From Aureibacter tunicatorum (lineage in GTDB: Bacteria; Bacteroidota; Bacteroidia; Cytophagales; Cyclobacteriaceae): a stretch of 64,000 nucleotides of DNA. Numbering within the stretch: the stretch's first letter is position 1; each line of letters begins with the position of its first letter. Of this stretch, positions 1-10,518 are shown piece after piece. A program made the translations under genes and the position numbers. Under the pieces are notes generated by a model. The model saw only the letters and a program-made list of their open reading frames with translations. It did no database searches and had not been told where the DNA came from. The DNA lies in contig NZ_AP025305.1 of the NCBI RefSeq assembly GCF_036492635.1, forward strand, positions 1,798,001 through 1,862,000, read 5' to 3'.

Positions 1-42
1 GCTTTTTTGTATGATATTTTGAATGTTTTCTTGATCTATCAT
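1..42 (-). CDS. Start of an unidentified gene leaving the window
   Basis: Read on the minus strand, an ATG at 42-40 opens fourteen sense codons (MIDQENIQNIIQKS) that run off the window edge without a stop. The short polar, helical N-terminus and the gene-free 250 bases on its upstream side fit a real start. Nothing here identifies the product. There is no ribosome-binding site, which is normal for Bacteroidota. It could equally be a chance frame. Confidence 0.35.
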   Translation of the reverse strand, partial: MIDQENIQNIIQKS

Positions 43-291
43 TTCAGGTGTGTTTCGTAAAGGAAAAAATGAGATTGTTGGGCTGATTTTCTATTGATAA
101 AATTAGTGAATATTTTAAAAAAATACAGGCGTTGTCGCTTTGAAAGCAATACTAAAGTGAAAACTTAACATTGCTGAATAAAGTATAAGGTGCATTTTAA
201 GGATTTAAGAATATATTGCTTGAGAACTATTGCCTTTTCTTCGAGTTCATGAGTATAAATACTCAATTAAATAAATTCAAAAGTTATAGTT

Positions 292-696
292 ATGTTGAAG
301 CAATTGGAAAGTAAGAAGGAGAATGTGATAGCATTTGAGTTGTCAGGTAAAGTTGAAATGAGTTTCATAAGGGAATTTATACAATTGGTGAAGCCTAAGC
401 TTGAGGCTGGAGATGGTTTAGTGAATATTTTCATGAAAATAAATAATGCCGATTGGGATAATTTTTTTCATTTAAAATCCTTTGTTATGCATGATTGGCC
501 GCATATAATGAAAGAGTTTAATCAGATTAATTCTGATATGAAAAAATTGAATAAGATTGCTGTTGTTGGAAGTAGTGACTTTGAAAAGCAGTTAGTGCAA
601 GTCGATTCTTTTTTTGGTAAAATTTGGTATAAAGGAATCGAGGAAAAGTATTTTGATGTTTCCGAGGAAGAGGAAGCTTGGAAATTCGTGTCTTAA
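292..696 (+). CDS. SpoIIAA-like (STAS/SEC14-type) protein
   Basis: This 134-residue cytoplasmic protein resembles the SpoIIAA-like family (Pfam PF11964). The N-terminal strand pattern VIAFELSGKVE is followed by an amphipathic helical middle and the typical end: KIAVVGSSDFEK near residues 86-97, then KYFDVSEEEEAWKFV at the C-terminus. Members have a STAS-like fold and are thought to bind lipids or small hydrophobic ligands, but their physiological role is unclear. No signal peptide or membrane segment is present. The gene stands alone and ends at a terminator shared with gyrB. Family assignment is from pattern recognition; a specific function cannot be given. Confidence 0.75.
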   Translation: MLKQLESKKENVIAFELSGKVEMSFIREFIQLVKPKLEAGDGLVNIFMKINNADWDNFFHLKSFVMHDWPHIMKEFNQINSDMKKLNKIAVVGSSDFEKQLVQVDSFFGKIWYKGIEEKYFDVSEEEEAWKFVS

Positions 697-703
697 GATA
701 AAA

Positions 704-731
704 AAATCCCGCAATTTAGGTTGCGGGATTT
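704..731. terminator. Bidirectional terminator between the SpoIIAA-like gene and gyrB
   Basis: An 11-bp perfect stem (704-714 with 721-731) closes a 6-base loop. The GC-rich core GATCCCGC-like arm lies between A and T tracts, so the hairpin can act for the convergent genes on both strands. Confidence 0.8.
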
Positions 732-738
732 AAGAAAG

Positions 739-3116
<2,378 letters not shown>

Positions 3117-4106
3117 ATGAATTCAAATATTCCGGCTATAACAGCAGTTTCCGGGTATGTCCCATCATATAAATTGACCAACCAAGAGTTGGAAACTATG
3201 GTCGATACAAATGATGAGTGGATAGTTACTCGAACTGGGATTAGAGAGCGTAGGATTCTCAAAGGAGATGGGAAAGGGACTTCAGTGCTAGCCACGGAGT
3301 CAGTAAGAGGATTGTTAGAGAAAAGCAATACAAAACCTGAAGAAGTAGATGCGGTGATTTGCGCGACAATGACACCGGATATGGCATTTCCTTCTACAGC
3401 GACAATAGTATGTGACAACTTGGGTATAAAGAATGCTTTTAGTTTTGACATGCAAGCAGCTTGTACAGGCTTTGTGTATGCGTTAGAGACAGCTTCAAAT
3501 TTTATACGGACAGGGAATTATAAGAAAATCGTAGTAGTAGGAGCTGATAAGATGTCTTCTATTGTTAATTATAAGGATAGAAACTCCTGCATACTTTTTG
3601 GCGATGGAGCTGGAGCTGTCATGCTAGAGCCAAGTGAAAATGGGTATGGCGTGATGGATACAATTCTCAAAAGCGATGGCATTGGCAAAGAGATGTTATT
3701 TATGAAGGCGGGTGGGTCTGCATATCCGTCAACTCATAATACAGTTGAGAATGGCGAGCATTATTTTTATCAGGATGGTAAAAGTGTCTATAAATACGCT
3801 GTAAACAATATGAGGGAGGTTTCGGAAGAAATGATGAATAAACATCATTTGACGTCAGAGGATTTGGCTTACTTTGTTCCGCATCAGGCTAATATCAGAA
3901 TTATTGAAGCTATTGCTAAAAGGTTGAAATTCGACATGGATAAAGTTACAGTCAATATCGACAAGTACGGCAATACCACAGCTGCGACTATTCCTCTTTG
4001 TTTGTGGGAATGGGAAAAGAAATTTAAAAAAGGAGATAAGATATTGTTAGCCGCTTTTGGAGGCGGCTTCACATGGGGCTCAACTTATTTGACTTGGGCT
4101 TATTAG
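3117..4106 (+). CDS. fabH: Beta-ketoacyl-ACP synthase III (first copy)
   Basis: KAS III condenses acetyl-CoA (or a branched acyl-CoA) with malonyl-ACP to start type II fatty acid synthesis in the cytosol. The 329-residue protein has the thiolase fold with the complete triad: C116 in QAACTGFVYAL, H256 in VPHQANIR and N286 in YGNTTAATIP. The TRTGIRERR motif (residues 38-46) is the CoA-binding arginine region. It is a single gene followed by a terminator. A second, clearly different fabH paralogue lies at 55440-56435, so the two may differ in primer acyl-CoA or in pathway. No plsX or rpmF lies beside it, unlike the usual fab cluster. Confidence 0.93.
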   Translation: MNSNIPAITAVSGYVPSYKLTNQELETMVDTNDEWIVTRTGIRERRILKGDGKGTSVLATESVRGLLEKSNTKPEEVDAVICATMTPDMAFPSTATIVCDNLGIKNAFSFDMQAACTGFVYALETASNFIRTGNYKKIVVVGADKMSSIVNYKDRNSCILFGDGAGAVMLEPSENGYGVMDTILKSDGIGKEMLFMKAGGSAYPSTHNTVENGEHYFYQDGKSVYKYAVNNMREVSEEMMNKHHLTSEDLAYFVPHQANIRIIEAIAKRLKFDMDKVTVNIDKYGNTTAATIPLCLWEWEKKFKKGDKILLAAFGGGFTWGSTYLTWAY

Positions 4107-4119
4107 AATAAAGAAATTG

Positions 4120-4148
4120 AAGCTGGCTATTTTTAGTCAGCTTTTTTT
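4120..4148 (+). terminator. Rho-independent terminator after fabH
   Basis: A 10-bp stem (4120-4129 with 4134-4143, one G-T pair) with a TTTT loop is followed by an uninterrupted T run. Confidence 0.8.
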
Positions 4149-4207
4149 GTAAGTTGTTTTGATTGTTTCCGTTCTAAACTCATGAGTAGCATTTCAAAAA
4201 TAACATT

Positions 4208-4717
4208 ATGAAAACATTCTTCTTTTACTTTGTGATCTTTATTGGGCTTGTATCGTGCGGCTCAAATAAAACTTTGAAATCTATGAGCGAGGAAAAAAAC
4301 GAAAAAAGATCGGTTGAAAAATCTGAGGCTGAATGGAAAGCGCAACTTAATCCAGAAGCTTATCATGTGTTGAGGGAGAAGGGTACAGAAGGGCCTTTTA
4401 CCGGGCAATATGATTTGTTCTTTGAGGAAGGCCAGTATTTTTGCAAAGGATGCGGAGCTAAATTATTTGATTCCGAGGTAAAGTATAATTCGGGATGCGG
4501 ATGGCCGGCATTTTTTGACTCTGAAAGCGATGCCATAGAAAGAAAAATAGACAAGTCTCATGGCATGGTAAGAGTTGAGGTCTTATGCAAAAAATGCGGA
4601 GGGCATTTAGGTCATGTTTTCAATGATGGGCCTGCTCCCACTGGAGAACGATTTTGTATAAACTCTGCGGCTCTTCAATTTGAGGCTAAAGATGAAGAAA
4701 GTCAACAAGGGCAATAG
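4208..4717 (+). CDS. msrB: Peptide-methionine (R)-S-oxide reductase, lipoprotein
   Basis: MsrB reduces the R epimer of methionine sulfoxide in oxidised proteins. This 169-residue copy starts with a lipoprotein signal: hydrophobic residues 4-14, lipobox LVSC and lipidated C17, so it should act in the periplasm on membrane-anchored or exported proteins. The SelR domain covers about residues 40-158. Zinc is bound by C79/C82 and C127/C130, C97 (SGCGWPAFF) could be the resolving cysteine, and catalytic C150 lies in GERFCINSAAL. A periplasmic electron donor is not visible nearby. The gene converges with the aldo/keto reductase, and the stop codon sits inside a shared hairpin. Confidence 0.93.
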   Translation: MKTFFFYFVIFIGLVSCGSNKTLKSMSEEKNEKRSVEKSEAEWKAQLNPEAYHVLREKGTEGPFTGQYDLFFEEGQYFCKGCGAKLFDSEVKYNSGCGWPAFFDSESDAIERKIDKSHGMVRVEVLCKKCGGHLGHVFNDGPAPTGERFCINSAALQFEAKDEESQQGQ

Positions 4718-4729
4718 TTCATGCCCTTG
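4706..4729. terminator. Hairpin overlapping the msrB stop, likely bidirectional terminator
   Basis: A perfect 8-bp stem (4706-4713 with 4722-4729) closes an 8-base loop that contains the msrB stop codon. It lies 14 bases from the stop of the convergent aldo/keto reductase gene. No long T run is present, so termination strength is uncertain. Confidence 0.5.
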
Positions 4730-4743
4730 CTTGCATAATGATA

Positions 4744-5784
4744 TTATGGAGCTGGATAAGTGAATCTGTCATGCAGCTCTTCTATTTTTTTGAGCGCTTC
4801 TTCTGGCAATGTAATGTCTATGCTTTCAATATTTTCTTTAAGCTGCTCCATTGTAGTCGCGCCGATTATGTTGCTGGCAACAAACTCTCTTGAGTTTACA
4901 AAGGCTAAAGAAAATTGCGCAGGTGTCAAGTTGAATTCAGAAGCCAAGTTGTTGTAAGCTTGAGCAGCTTCGTTTATATATTCGTTAGTATACCTTTTCA
5001 TTTTTGGGAATAAGGTAAGTCTGCTGTTTTCTGGCGTTTTTCCATTATCGTATTTGCCTGTTAGCATTCCGAACGCTAGAGGCGAGTAGGCTAAAAGACC
5101 TACTTTTTCGCGCATGGAGATTTCAGCCAAACCAACTTCGAAAGTCCTGTTTAAGAAATTATATGGGTTTTGAATACTGACTACCTTTTCAAGGTTGTAT
5201 GTCTTTGCCAATTCCAAAAATTTCATTAGTCCCCATGGAGTTTCATTTGAAAGCCCGATATGCAGAACTTTGCCTTGCTTGACGAATGATGACAATGTTT
5301 GAAGCACTTCGTGAAGTTCATTGCCTACGTCATCTGATTCATGCGTATAGCCTAATTTGCCGAAGAAGTTGGTTTTTCTTTCAGGCCAATGGAGTTGATA
5401 AAGGTCTATATAGCCTGTGTGCAATCTTCTTAAGCTTCCATGCAAGGCTTCTTTTAGTTGTTTGGCCGTGTAGCTTGGGCCGCTTCTGATATAATCAAAA
5501 TATTCGTTGGGACCAGTTGCCTTGGTGGCTAATACGATGTCATCTCTTAAATTTTTGTGCTTTTTTATCCAAGAGCCAATGATTTCTTCTGTTCGTCCTT
5601 GTGTTTCTGGTCTGGCAGGGACAGAATACATTTCGGCAGTGTCAATGAAGTTGACTCCTTTGCTTAGAGCGTAATTTATTTGTTGGTGGCCTTCTGCTTC
5701 AGAGTTTTGTTCTCCAAAAGTCATTGTTCCTAGGCCTATTTTGGAAATTGATAAATCTGAATTTCCTAAGATTGAATATTTCAT
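4744..5784 (-). CDS. tas: NADP(H)-dependent aldo/keto reductase, Tas type
   Basis: A 346-residue TIM-barrel oxidoreductase of the AKR superfamily, the same length as E. coli Tas, which it resembles from the first residue (MKYSILGNSDLSISKIGLGTMTFG). The catalytic tetrad is complete: D48 and Y53 in FIDTAEMY, K88 in LATKA and H132 in LYQLHWPER. Such enzymes reduce aldehydes and ketones with NADPH in the cytosol. The physiological substrate of Tas is not established, although it can suppress tyrosine auxotrophy in E. coli. The gene lies 4 bases downstream of the TRIC-type channel gene, so ruvX, the channel and this gene may be one transcript. Confidence 0.88.
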   Translation of the reverse strand: MKYSILGNSDLSISKIGLGTMTFGEQNSEAEGHQQINYALSKGVNFIDTAEMYSVPARPETQGRTEEIIGSWIKKHKNLRDDIVLATKATGPNEYFDYIRSGPSYTAKQLKEALHGSLRRLHTGYIDLYQLHWPERKTNFFGKLGYTHESDDVGNELHEVLQTLSSFVKQGKVLHIGLSNETPWGLMKFLELAKTYNLEKVVSIQNPYNFLNRTFEVGLAEISMREKVGLLAYSPLAFGMLTGKYDNGKTPENSRLTLFPKMKRYTNEYINEAAQAYNNLASEFNLTPAQFSLAFVNSREFVASNIIGATTMEQLKENIESIDITLPEEALKKIEELHDRFTYPAP

Positions 5785-5788
5785 GGCG

Positions 5789-6394
5789 TTAATTTAGTGT
5801 TGGCAGCTTTAATTCCCATTTAATAGCTGCTATTCGTATAGCTAATACAATAAGAATGGCTAATATGTACGAGGCGATATTGTTGATCTGGTAAAATTGA
5901 GTCAGAATGAGAAGAACCGATCCGCCAATAAGGCAGGCCGTCGCGTAAATTTCTTTTCTGAAAATCAGTGGAATTTCATTGCAAAAAGTGTCTCTGATTA
6001 TTCCACCCACAACGGCAGACACCATTCCCATGATCAGTGCGTAGGGAGGAGTGATGCCTAAATTTATGCTTTTTTCAATTCCTATTATCGTAAATACTCC
6101 TAGGCCAATCGTGTCAAACAAGAAAAGAGTGGCTTTGAGTTTATGAGTCAATGAATTGAATAAGTACGTGAAAATCACTGCTGAGAGTATTACCCATAAA
6201 TAGGTCTCATCATAAAACCAGTTTACAGGTTGAGTACCAAGAAGAATATCCCTGATTGTTCCGCCGCCTAGGGCTGTTGTGAATCCGATGAATGCGGCGC
6301 CGAACAAGTCCATATTTTTGTCTGCCGCCGCTCGCGTACCGCTAATGGCAAAAACAAACGTTCCAATCAGGTCAAGTACGTATAATGAATTCAT
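5789..6394 (-). CDS. Trimeric intracellular cation (TRIC) channel family protein
   Basis: A 201-residue inner-membrane protein of the UPF0126 (YicG/YadS) family, now called bacterial TRIC channels. It has two tandem repeats of about three helices each. Glycine-rich motifs mark each repeat: LGGGTIRDILLG near residues 42-53 and VVGGIIRDTFCNE near residues 127-139. The family forms potassium-permeable trimers in structural studies; an amino-acid exporter role has also been proposed. The start codon overlaps the ruvX stop by 4 bases, indicating translational coupling. Confidence 0.88.
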   Translation of the reverse strand: MNSLYVLDLIGTFVFAISGTRAAADKNMDLFGAAFIGFTTALGGGTIRDILLGTQPVNWFYDETYLWVILSAVIFTYLFNSLTHKLKATLFLFDTIGLGVFTIIGIEKSINLGITPPYALIMGMVSAVVGGIIRDTFCNEIPLIFRKEIYATACLIGGSVLLILTQFYQINNIASYILAILIVLAIRIAAIKWELKLPTLN

Positions 6395-6816
6395 CGTATG
6401 CTATCCATATATGATTGTAAAATGACAGCAGCGCTCACCTTGTCGATATTTCCTTTGTTTTGCCTGTCCTTCTTTTTTGTTCCGGCTTGAATCATCGCGT
6501 TAAGAGCGATTTTTGAAGTAAACCTCTCGTCATGGAAATGAATAGGTGGATGGTCAGGAATGAGCTTTTTCAATCTTGTTACAAAGCCTTTTACGGATTG
6601 GGTGTTATTGGTGTCTGTATTGTCCAATTTTTTTGGCATGCCTACAATGATAGCTTCTACCTGCTCTTCTTTCAAGTAGTTTTTTATAAAATCAAAGATA
6701 TCTTTGGAATGAACGACATCCAAAGGAGAAGAAATGATTTGAAGCGGATCGCTGACGGCAACCCCCACACGTTTAGTACCGTAATCAATAGCTAGGAGTC
6801 TTCCCATTTGTTTCAA
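6391..6816 (-). CDS. ruvX: RuvX/YqgF family 16S rRNA-processing nuclease
   Basis: A 141-residue RNase H-like protein of the YqgF family, a conserved bacterial protein implicated in 16S rRNA 5'-end maturation and earlier proposed as a Holliday-junction resolvase. Motifs are LLAIDYGTKRVGVA with the first acidic metal ligand, IIVGMPKKLD in the middle and HFHDERFTSKIA near residues 98-109. The VSAAVILQSYM C-terminus matches the family. Translation may begin at the second Met (MGRLLAIDYG), three residues in. It overlaps the channel gene by 4 bases. Confidence 0.92.
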   Translation of the reverse strand: MKQMGRLLAIDYGTKRVGVAVSDPLQIISSPLDVVHSKDIFDFIKNYLKEEQVEAIIVGMPKKLDNTDTNNTQSVKGFVTRLKKLIPDHPPIHFHDERFTSKIALNAMIQAGTKKKDRQNKGNIDKVSAAVILQSYMDSIR

Positions 6817-6979
6817 ATTAAGTTTTGGGTAAAATTATACAAAAGCCTTGAGAATTTTGGAATTTGAACTTAATAGTTTATTTTTCTGTATAATTTCTTG
6901 TTATATGTAAAAAACATTTGTATAACTTTATAAGCTTAACTACGTGGAGTATGTTGAGTAGTTCGAATTGAATTAAAAA

Positions 6980-6987
6980 TAATTTTG
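6980..6987 (+). promoter_or_regulatory. Putative -7 box upstream of the S41 peptidase
   Basis: TAATTTTG matches the Bacteroidota TAnnTTTG element 24 bases before the GTG start. The nearest upstream TTG (6954-6956) leaves a 23-base spacer, longer than usual, so this is a candidate only. Confidence 0.4.
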
Positions 6988-7010
6988 TAATCAATAATAA
7001 AATTAGAATA

Positions 7011-8645
7011 GTGGGTAAAAATAACAACTCGAAGTTTCATATCAGGTTGCCTTTGATTTTGGCTATAGGCTTGGTTGCAGGTATTTTGATAGGAGCGAAG
7101 ATTGGTGGCAATGAGCCTAACAAGCCAAATTTGCAAAGCAGTATTCATAAGTTCGCTAATATCATGAACTATATAAATAAGGCTTATGTCGATACTGTGG
7201 ATACTGAAGACCTTGTGGAGGTAGCTATTACAAAAATGTTGGAAAAGCTGGATCCTCATTCCGTTTATATTTCACCTAAAGAAGTTGAGTTGAATAAACC
7301 GCAGTTGACTGGAGAGTTCTCTGGAATAGGCATTGAGTTTAATGTGCTTCAAGATACTATTTATGTAGTGTCGCCGCTTTCTGGTGGACCATCTGAGAAG
7401 TTAGGTATAAGGCCTGCTGATAGAATTGTGGATGTGGATGGCGAGAATGTTGCCGGCATTGGTATTACCACTCGTAGAGTTGTTGAGTTATTGAGAGGAA
7501 AAAAAGGATCTACTGTAAAGGTTGGTATCAAGAGAAAAGGGGTGGATGAAACATTGTATTTCAACATTGTAAGAGATAAAATACCTCAGCATTCCGTTGA
7601 TGCGACTTATATGATTGACGATGAAATCGGTTATGTTAAAATTTCTCGCTTTTCGGCAACTACATATGATGAATTTAAAGAAAGCCTGACTACGCTTCAG
7701 GGCGAGGGGATGAAAAAAATGGTTCTGGATTTAAGAGGAAATCCAGGTGGTTATATGGATAAGGCTGTGAAGATAGCGGATGAGTTCTTGTCTGACGGGA
7801 AACTGATCGTATATACAAAAGGTAAAGAAAGAAGATATAATAATAGCTTCCATTCAAGAAACAAAGGTAGCTTTGAGCATGGAAGCTTGATTGTGCTTAT
7901 AGATGAGGGAAGTGCTTCGGCTTCTGAGATTGTGTCAGGAGCTATGCAGGATAATGATAGAGCGCTAGTAGTTGGAAGAAGGTCTTTTGGCAAAGGTTTG
8001 GTGCAGATGCCAATTCCATTGAATGATGGCTCTGAATTGAGGTTGACCATCTCGAGATATTATACGCCTTCAGGAAGATCTATTCAAAAGCCATATGGAG
8101 AAGAAGTGGACGATTACTATGGCGATAGAGCGAGTAGGTTCGAGCATGGGGAGTTTTTCCATGTGGATAGCATTAAATTGAATGATTCATTGAAATATTC
8201 TACTGTTCATGGAAGAACGGTTTATGGCGGAGGTGGTATTATGCCTGATTATTTTGTGCCATTGGATACTACTGGTAATAGCAGTTATTATTTGAAACTT
8301 CTTTATAGTGGTTCTGTCGTAGAGTTTATCAATGGATATTATAATAAGAATGAGAAGAAGTTAAAGAAAATGGAGTATGAAACATTTTTGAATAACTTTG
8401 AAATCACTGATAAGATGATGGGGCAATTGGTTAAGGTTGGAGAAGACCATGACGTTCCGATGGATGAAAAAGGCCTTGAGAAGTCTGACGACTTGGTCAA
8501 GTTGGCTTTGAAAGCTCAGATAGCTAGAAGGCTTTGGGGGTCCAGTGCGTATTATCAAATTATCAATGACGAGAATGAGATATTGCAACAAGCTTTGAAG
8601 TTGTTTCCTGAAGCGGATGAGTTGGCTAAGAATTATGAAGAATAA
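7011..8645 (+). CDS. S41 family C-terminal processing peptidase (CtpA/Prc type)
   Basis: A 544-residue periplasmic serine protease. The start is GTG; no closer ATG gives a complete signal segment. An N-terminal membrane anchor (residues 12-30) precedes a PDZ domain (about 95-185, with GEFSGIGIEF) and the S41 catalytic domain. The Ser/Lys dyad is visible: S303 in GSASASEIVSGA and K328 in GRRSFGKG. The C-terminal 150 residues are a helical extension typical of Bacteroidota members. Such enzymes cleave the C-termini of envelope proteins. It is a single gene with a strong terminator. Confidence 0.93.
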   Translation: MGKNNNSKFHIRLPLILAIGLVAGILIGAKIGGNEPNKPNLQSSIHKFANIMNYINKAYVDTVDTEDLVEVAITKMLEKLDPHSVYISPKEVELNKPQLTGEFSGIGIEFNVLQDTIYVVSPLSGGPSEKLGIRPADRIVDVDGENVAGIGITTRRVVELLRGKKGSTVKVGIKRKGVDETLYFNIVRDKIPQHSVDATYMIDDEIGYVKISRFSATTYDEFKESLTTLQGEGMKKMVLDLRGNPGGYMDKAVKIADEFLSDGKLIVYTKGKERRYNNSFHSRNKGSFEHGSLIVLIDEGSASASEIVSGAMQDNDRALVVGRRSFGKGLVQMPIPLNDGSELRLTISRYYTPSGRSIQKPYGEEVDDYYGDRASRFEHGEFFHVDSIKLNDSLKYSTVHGRTVYGGGGIMPDYFVPLDTTGNSSYYLKLLYSGSVVEFINGYYNKNEKKLKKMEYETFLNNFEITDKMMGQLVKVGEDHDVPMDEKGLEKSDDLVKLALKAQIARRLWGSSAYYQIINDENEILQQALKLFPEADELAKNYEE

Positions 8646-8666
8646 TAAATAATTAGATATGATTTG

Positions 8667-8697
8667 AAAAGCCTCTTCGAAAAGAAGAGGCTTTTTT
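8667..8697 (+). terminator. Terminator of the S41 peptidase gene
   Basis: The 8-bp GC-rich core (8671-8678 with 8684-8691) is extended by A:T pairs on both sides, closes a GAAAA loop and is followed by six T. Confidence 0.88.
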
Positions 8698-8724
8698 GTT
8701 GTGTAAATTTTGAGGAGCATAAAA

Positions 8725-8750
8725 AAACAGCAGAAAAAATTCTGCTGTTT
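8725..8750 (-). terminator. Terminator of gltA
   Basis: A perfect 11-bp stem (8725-8735 with 8740-8750) lies 28 bases past the gltA stop. Read on the minus strand it is followed by a T run, complementary to the A run at 8721-8727. It stands back to back with the preceding terminator. Confidence 0.83.
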
Positions 8751-8777
8751 TCATTTATACAATATTTAAAATTAATC

Positions 8778-10064
8778 TTATCTTTCTTCGATCGGAATAT
8801 AAGGCCTTTCAGGATTCCCTGTATAGATTTGTCTTGGTCTGCCGATTGGTTCTTTATGTTCTCTCATTTCTTTCCATTGAGCTATCCATCCAGGAAGACG
8901 TCCAATTGAGAACATTACAGTAAACATCTCAGTTGGTATTCCAATTGCTCTGAATATAATTCCTGAGTAGAAATCCACGTTAGGGAATAATTTTCTTTCT
9001 ACGAAGTAATCGTCTTTAAGAGCTACTTCTTCAAGTTTTTTGGCGATTTCCAATACTGGATCTTCAATGCCTAGTCTTGATAGAATTTCATCCGCGTTCT
9101 TTTTGATGATTCTTGCTCTAGGGTCGAAGTTTTTGTATACTCTATGGCCGAATCCCATTAATCTAAATGGATCGTCTTTGTCTTTCGCTTTTTGAACATA
9201 TTTGTTAACGTCTCCACCGTCTGCTTTGATAGATTCAAGCATTTGTATTACAGCTTGGTTTGCTCCGCCGTGCAATGGTCCCCAAAGTGCACTTACACCT
9301 GAGGCAATCGATGCGTAAAGACTCGCTTGCGACGAACCTACGATTCTTACCGTCGAAGTAGAGCAGTTTTGCTCGTGATCAGCATGAAGAATGAGTAGTT
9401 TTTGCAAAGCGTCAACCACTACTGGATCAATTTCGTACTGCTCCGTTGGTACGGAAAACATCATCTTAAGGAAGTTAGGTACATAGTCCAAAGAGTTGTC
9501 AGGATAATTATGCGGCAACCCCATTCTTTTTGTGTATGACCAAGAAACAAAAGTAGGAATCTTAGCTAATAATCTCAAAATTGTAAGGTTGACCTTGTTC
9601 TTTGATCTATTAGGGTCAAGTGATTCAGGATAGAAAGCAGTTAAAGATGTCGCTAGGGATGATAATACACCCATTGGATGAGCTTTCGAAGGGAATCCGG
9701 AAAGAATTGTTTTTATTTCTTCATGAACAAGTTGGTTTTCTTTGATGCCGGCTTTGAAGTTGCTGAATTCTTCTTGTGTCGGAAGTTCTCCATATATAAG
9801 CAGGTAGGCAACTTCCAAGTAGCTGGAGTTTTCAGCAAGATCCTCGATCGAATACCCTCTATGCTTTAATATCCCCTTCTCTCCGTCAAGAAATGTAATG
9901 TCTGATGTAGTGGATCCAGTATTTTTGAAGCCTTTGTCCAAGGTGATCAAGCCAGACTCAGCTCTTAGTTTGCTGATGTCTATTGCTTTCTCATTCCTTG
10001 AGCCCTCTACGATCGGCAGTTTATATTCTTTTCCGTCATAAGATAAATTTGCAAAATCTGACAT
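8778..10064 (-). CDS. gltA: Citrate synthase
   Basis: Condenses oxaloacetate and acetyl-CoA at the entry to the TCA cycle. At 428 residues it matches the hexameric, NADH-sensitive type found in Gram-negatives. Catalytic residues are visible: H265 in WGPLHGGANQA, H307 in MGFGHRVYKNFDPRA and D364 in FPNVDFYSG. The N-terminal 50 residues form the beta-rich extension of this type. It is a single gene with its own terminator and a 454-base upstream region. Aconitase, the next enzyme in the cycle, is in the same window at 21443-23404 but not in an operon with it. Confidence 0.96.
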   Translation of the reverse strand: MSDFANLSYDGKEYKLPIVEGSRNEKAIDISKLRAESGLITLDKGFKNTGSTTSDITFLDGEKGILKHRGYSIEDLAENSSYLEVAYLLIYGELPTQEEFSNFKAGIKENQLVHEEIKTILSGFPSKAHPMGVLSSLATSLTAFYPESLDPNRSKNKVNLTILRLLAKIPTFVSWSYTKRMGLPHNYPDNSLDYVPNFLKMMFSVPTEQYEIDPVVVDALQKLLILHADHEQNCSTSTVRIVGSSQASLYASIASGVSALWGPLHGGANQAVIQMLESIKADGGDVNKYVQKAKDKDDPFRLMGFGHRVYKNFDPRARIIKKNADEILSRLGIEDPVLEIAKKLEEVALKDDYFVERKLFPNVDFYSGIIFRAIGIPTEMFTVMFSIGRLPGWIAQWKEMREHKEPIGRPRQIYTGNPERPYIPIEER

Positions 10065-10518
10065 AAATTTATGATGGTTATAATTTGTATAAAAATAAAT
10101 AAAGTGGATTTTTATGCTCTTAAATTTTATAGGGTAAGAGCTATGTTAGTTTTTAACGTCTATACTAAATTTTTAGATTCAAATAGTGTACTATTTTGAA
10201 TGAATAGATTAAATCATTTACAAAATTATTAGTTTTAAAAAATATAATTAAAGTGCAAAAAACACGCTATTGCTTTCACGCGAACATTTTGACTATTGCA
10301 AATTGTTCTGATCGCTTGATGAAATTAAAAAAAAGAGTGGATAATTGCTAATATTTAGATCATGATTTTGCAGTGTGCGAATATTTTCTTTTATGTTATA
10401 TTATTTTGACGTATTGTTTTTTCTTTGAATTTTAATTTTTCTGTGAAAGTTGATGAAAATTTATTAGAAAAGTAATATAAAGTAAATGGAATTCAAATGA
10501 GGTTAATGAAAGGAGAAT
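10065..10518. other. 454-base divergent intergenic region, gltA/yheT-like gene
   Basis: Very AT-rich sequence between divergent genes. On the minus strand a TAATTTTG element (10228-10221) could be a -7 box for gltA, although it is 157 bases from the start. I see no ORF with coding character, no RNA gene and no strong hairpin. Confidence 0.45.
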
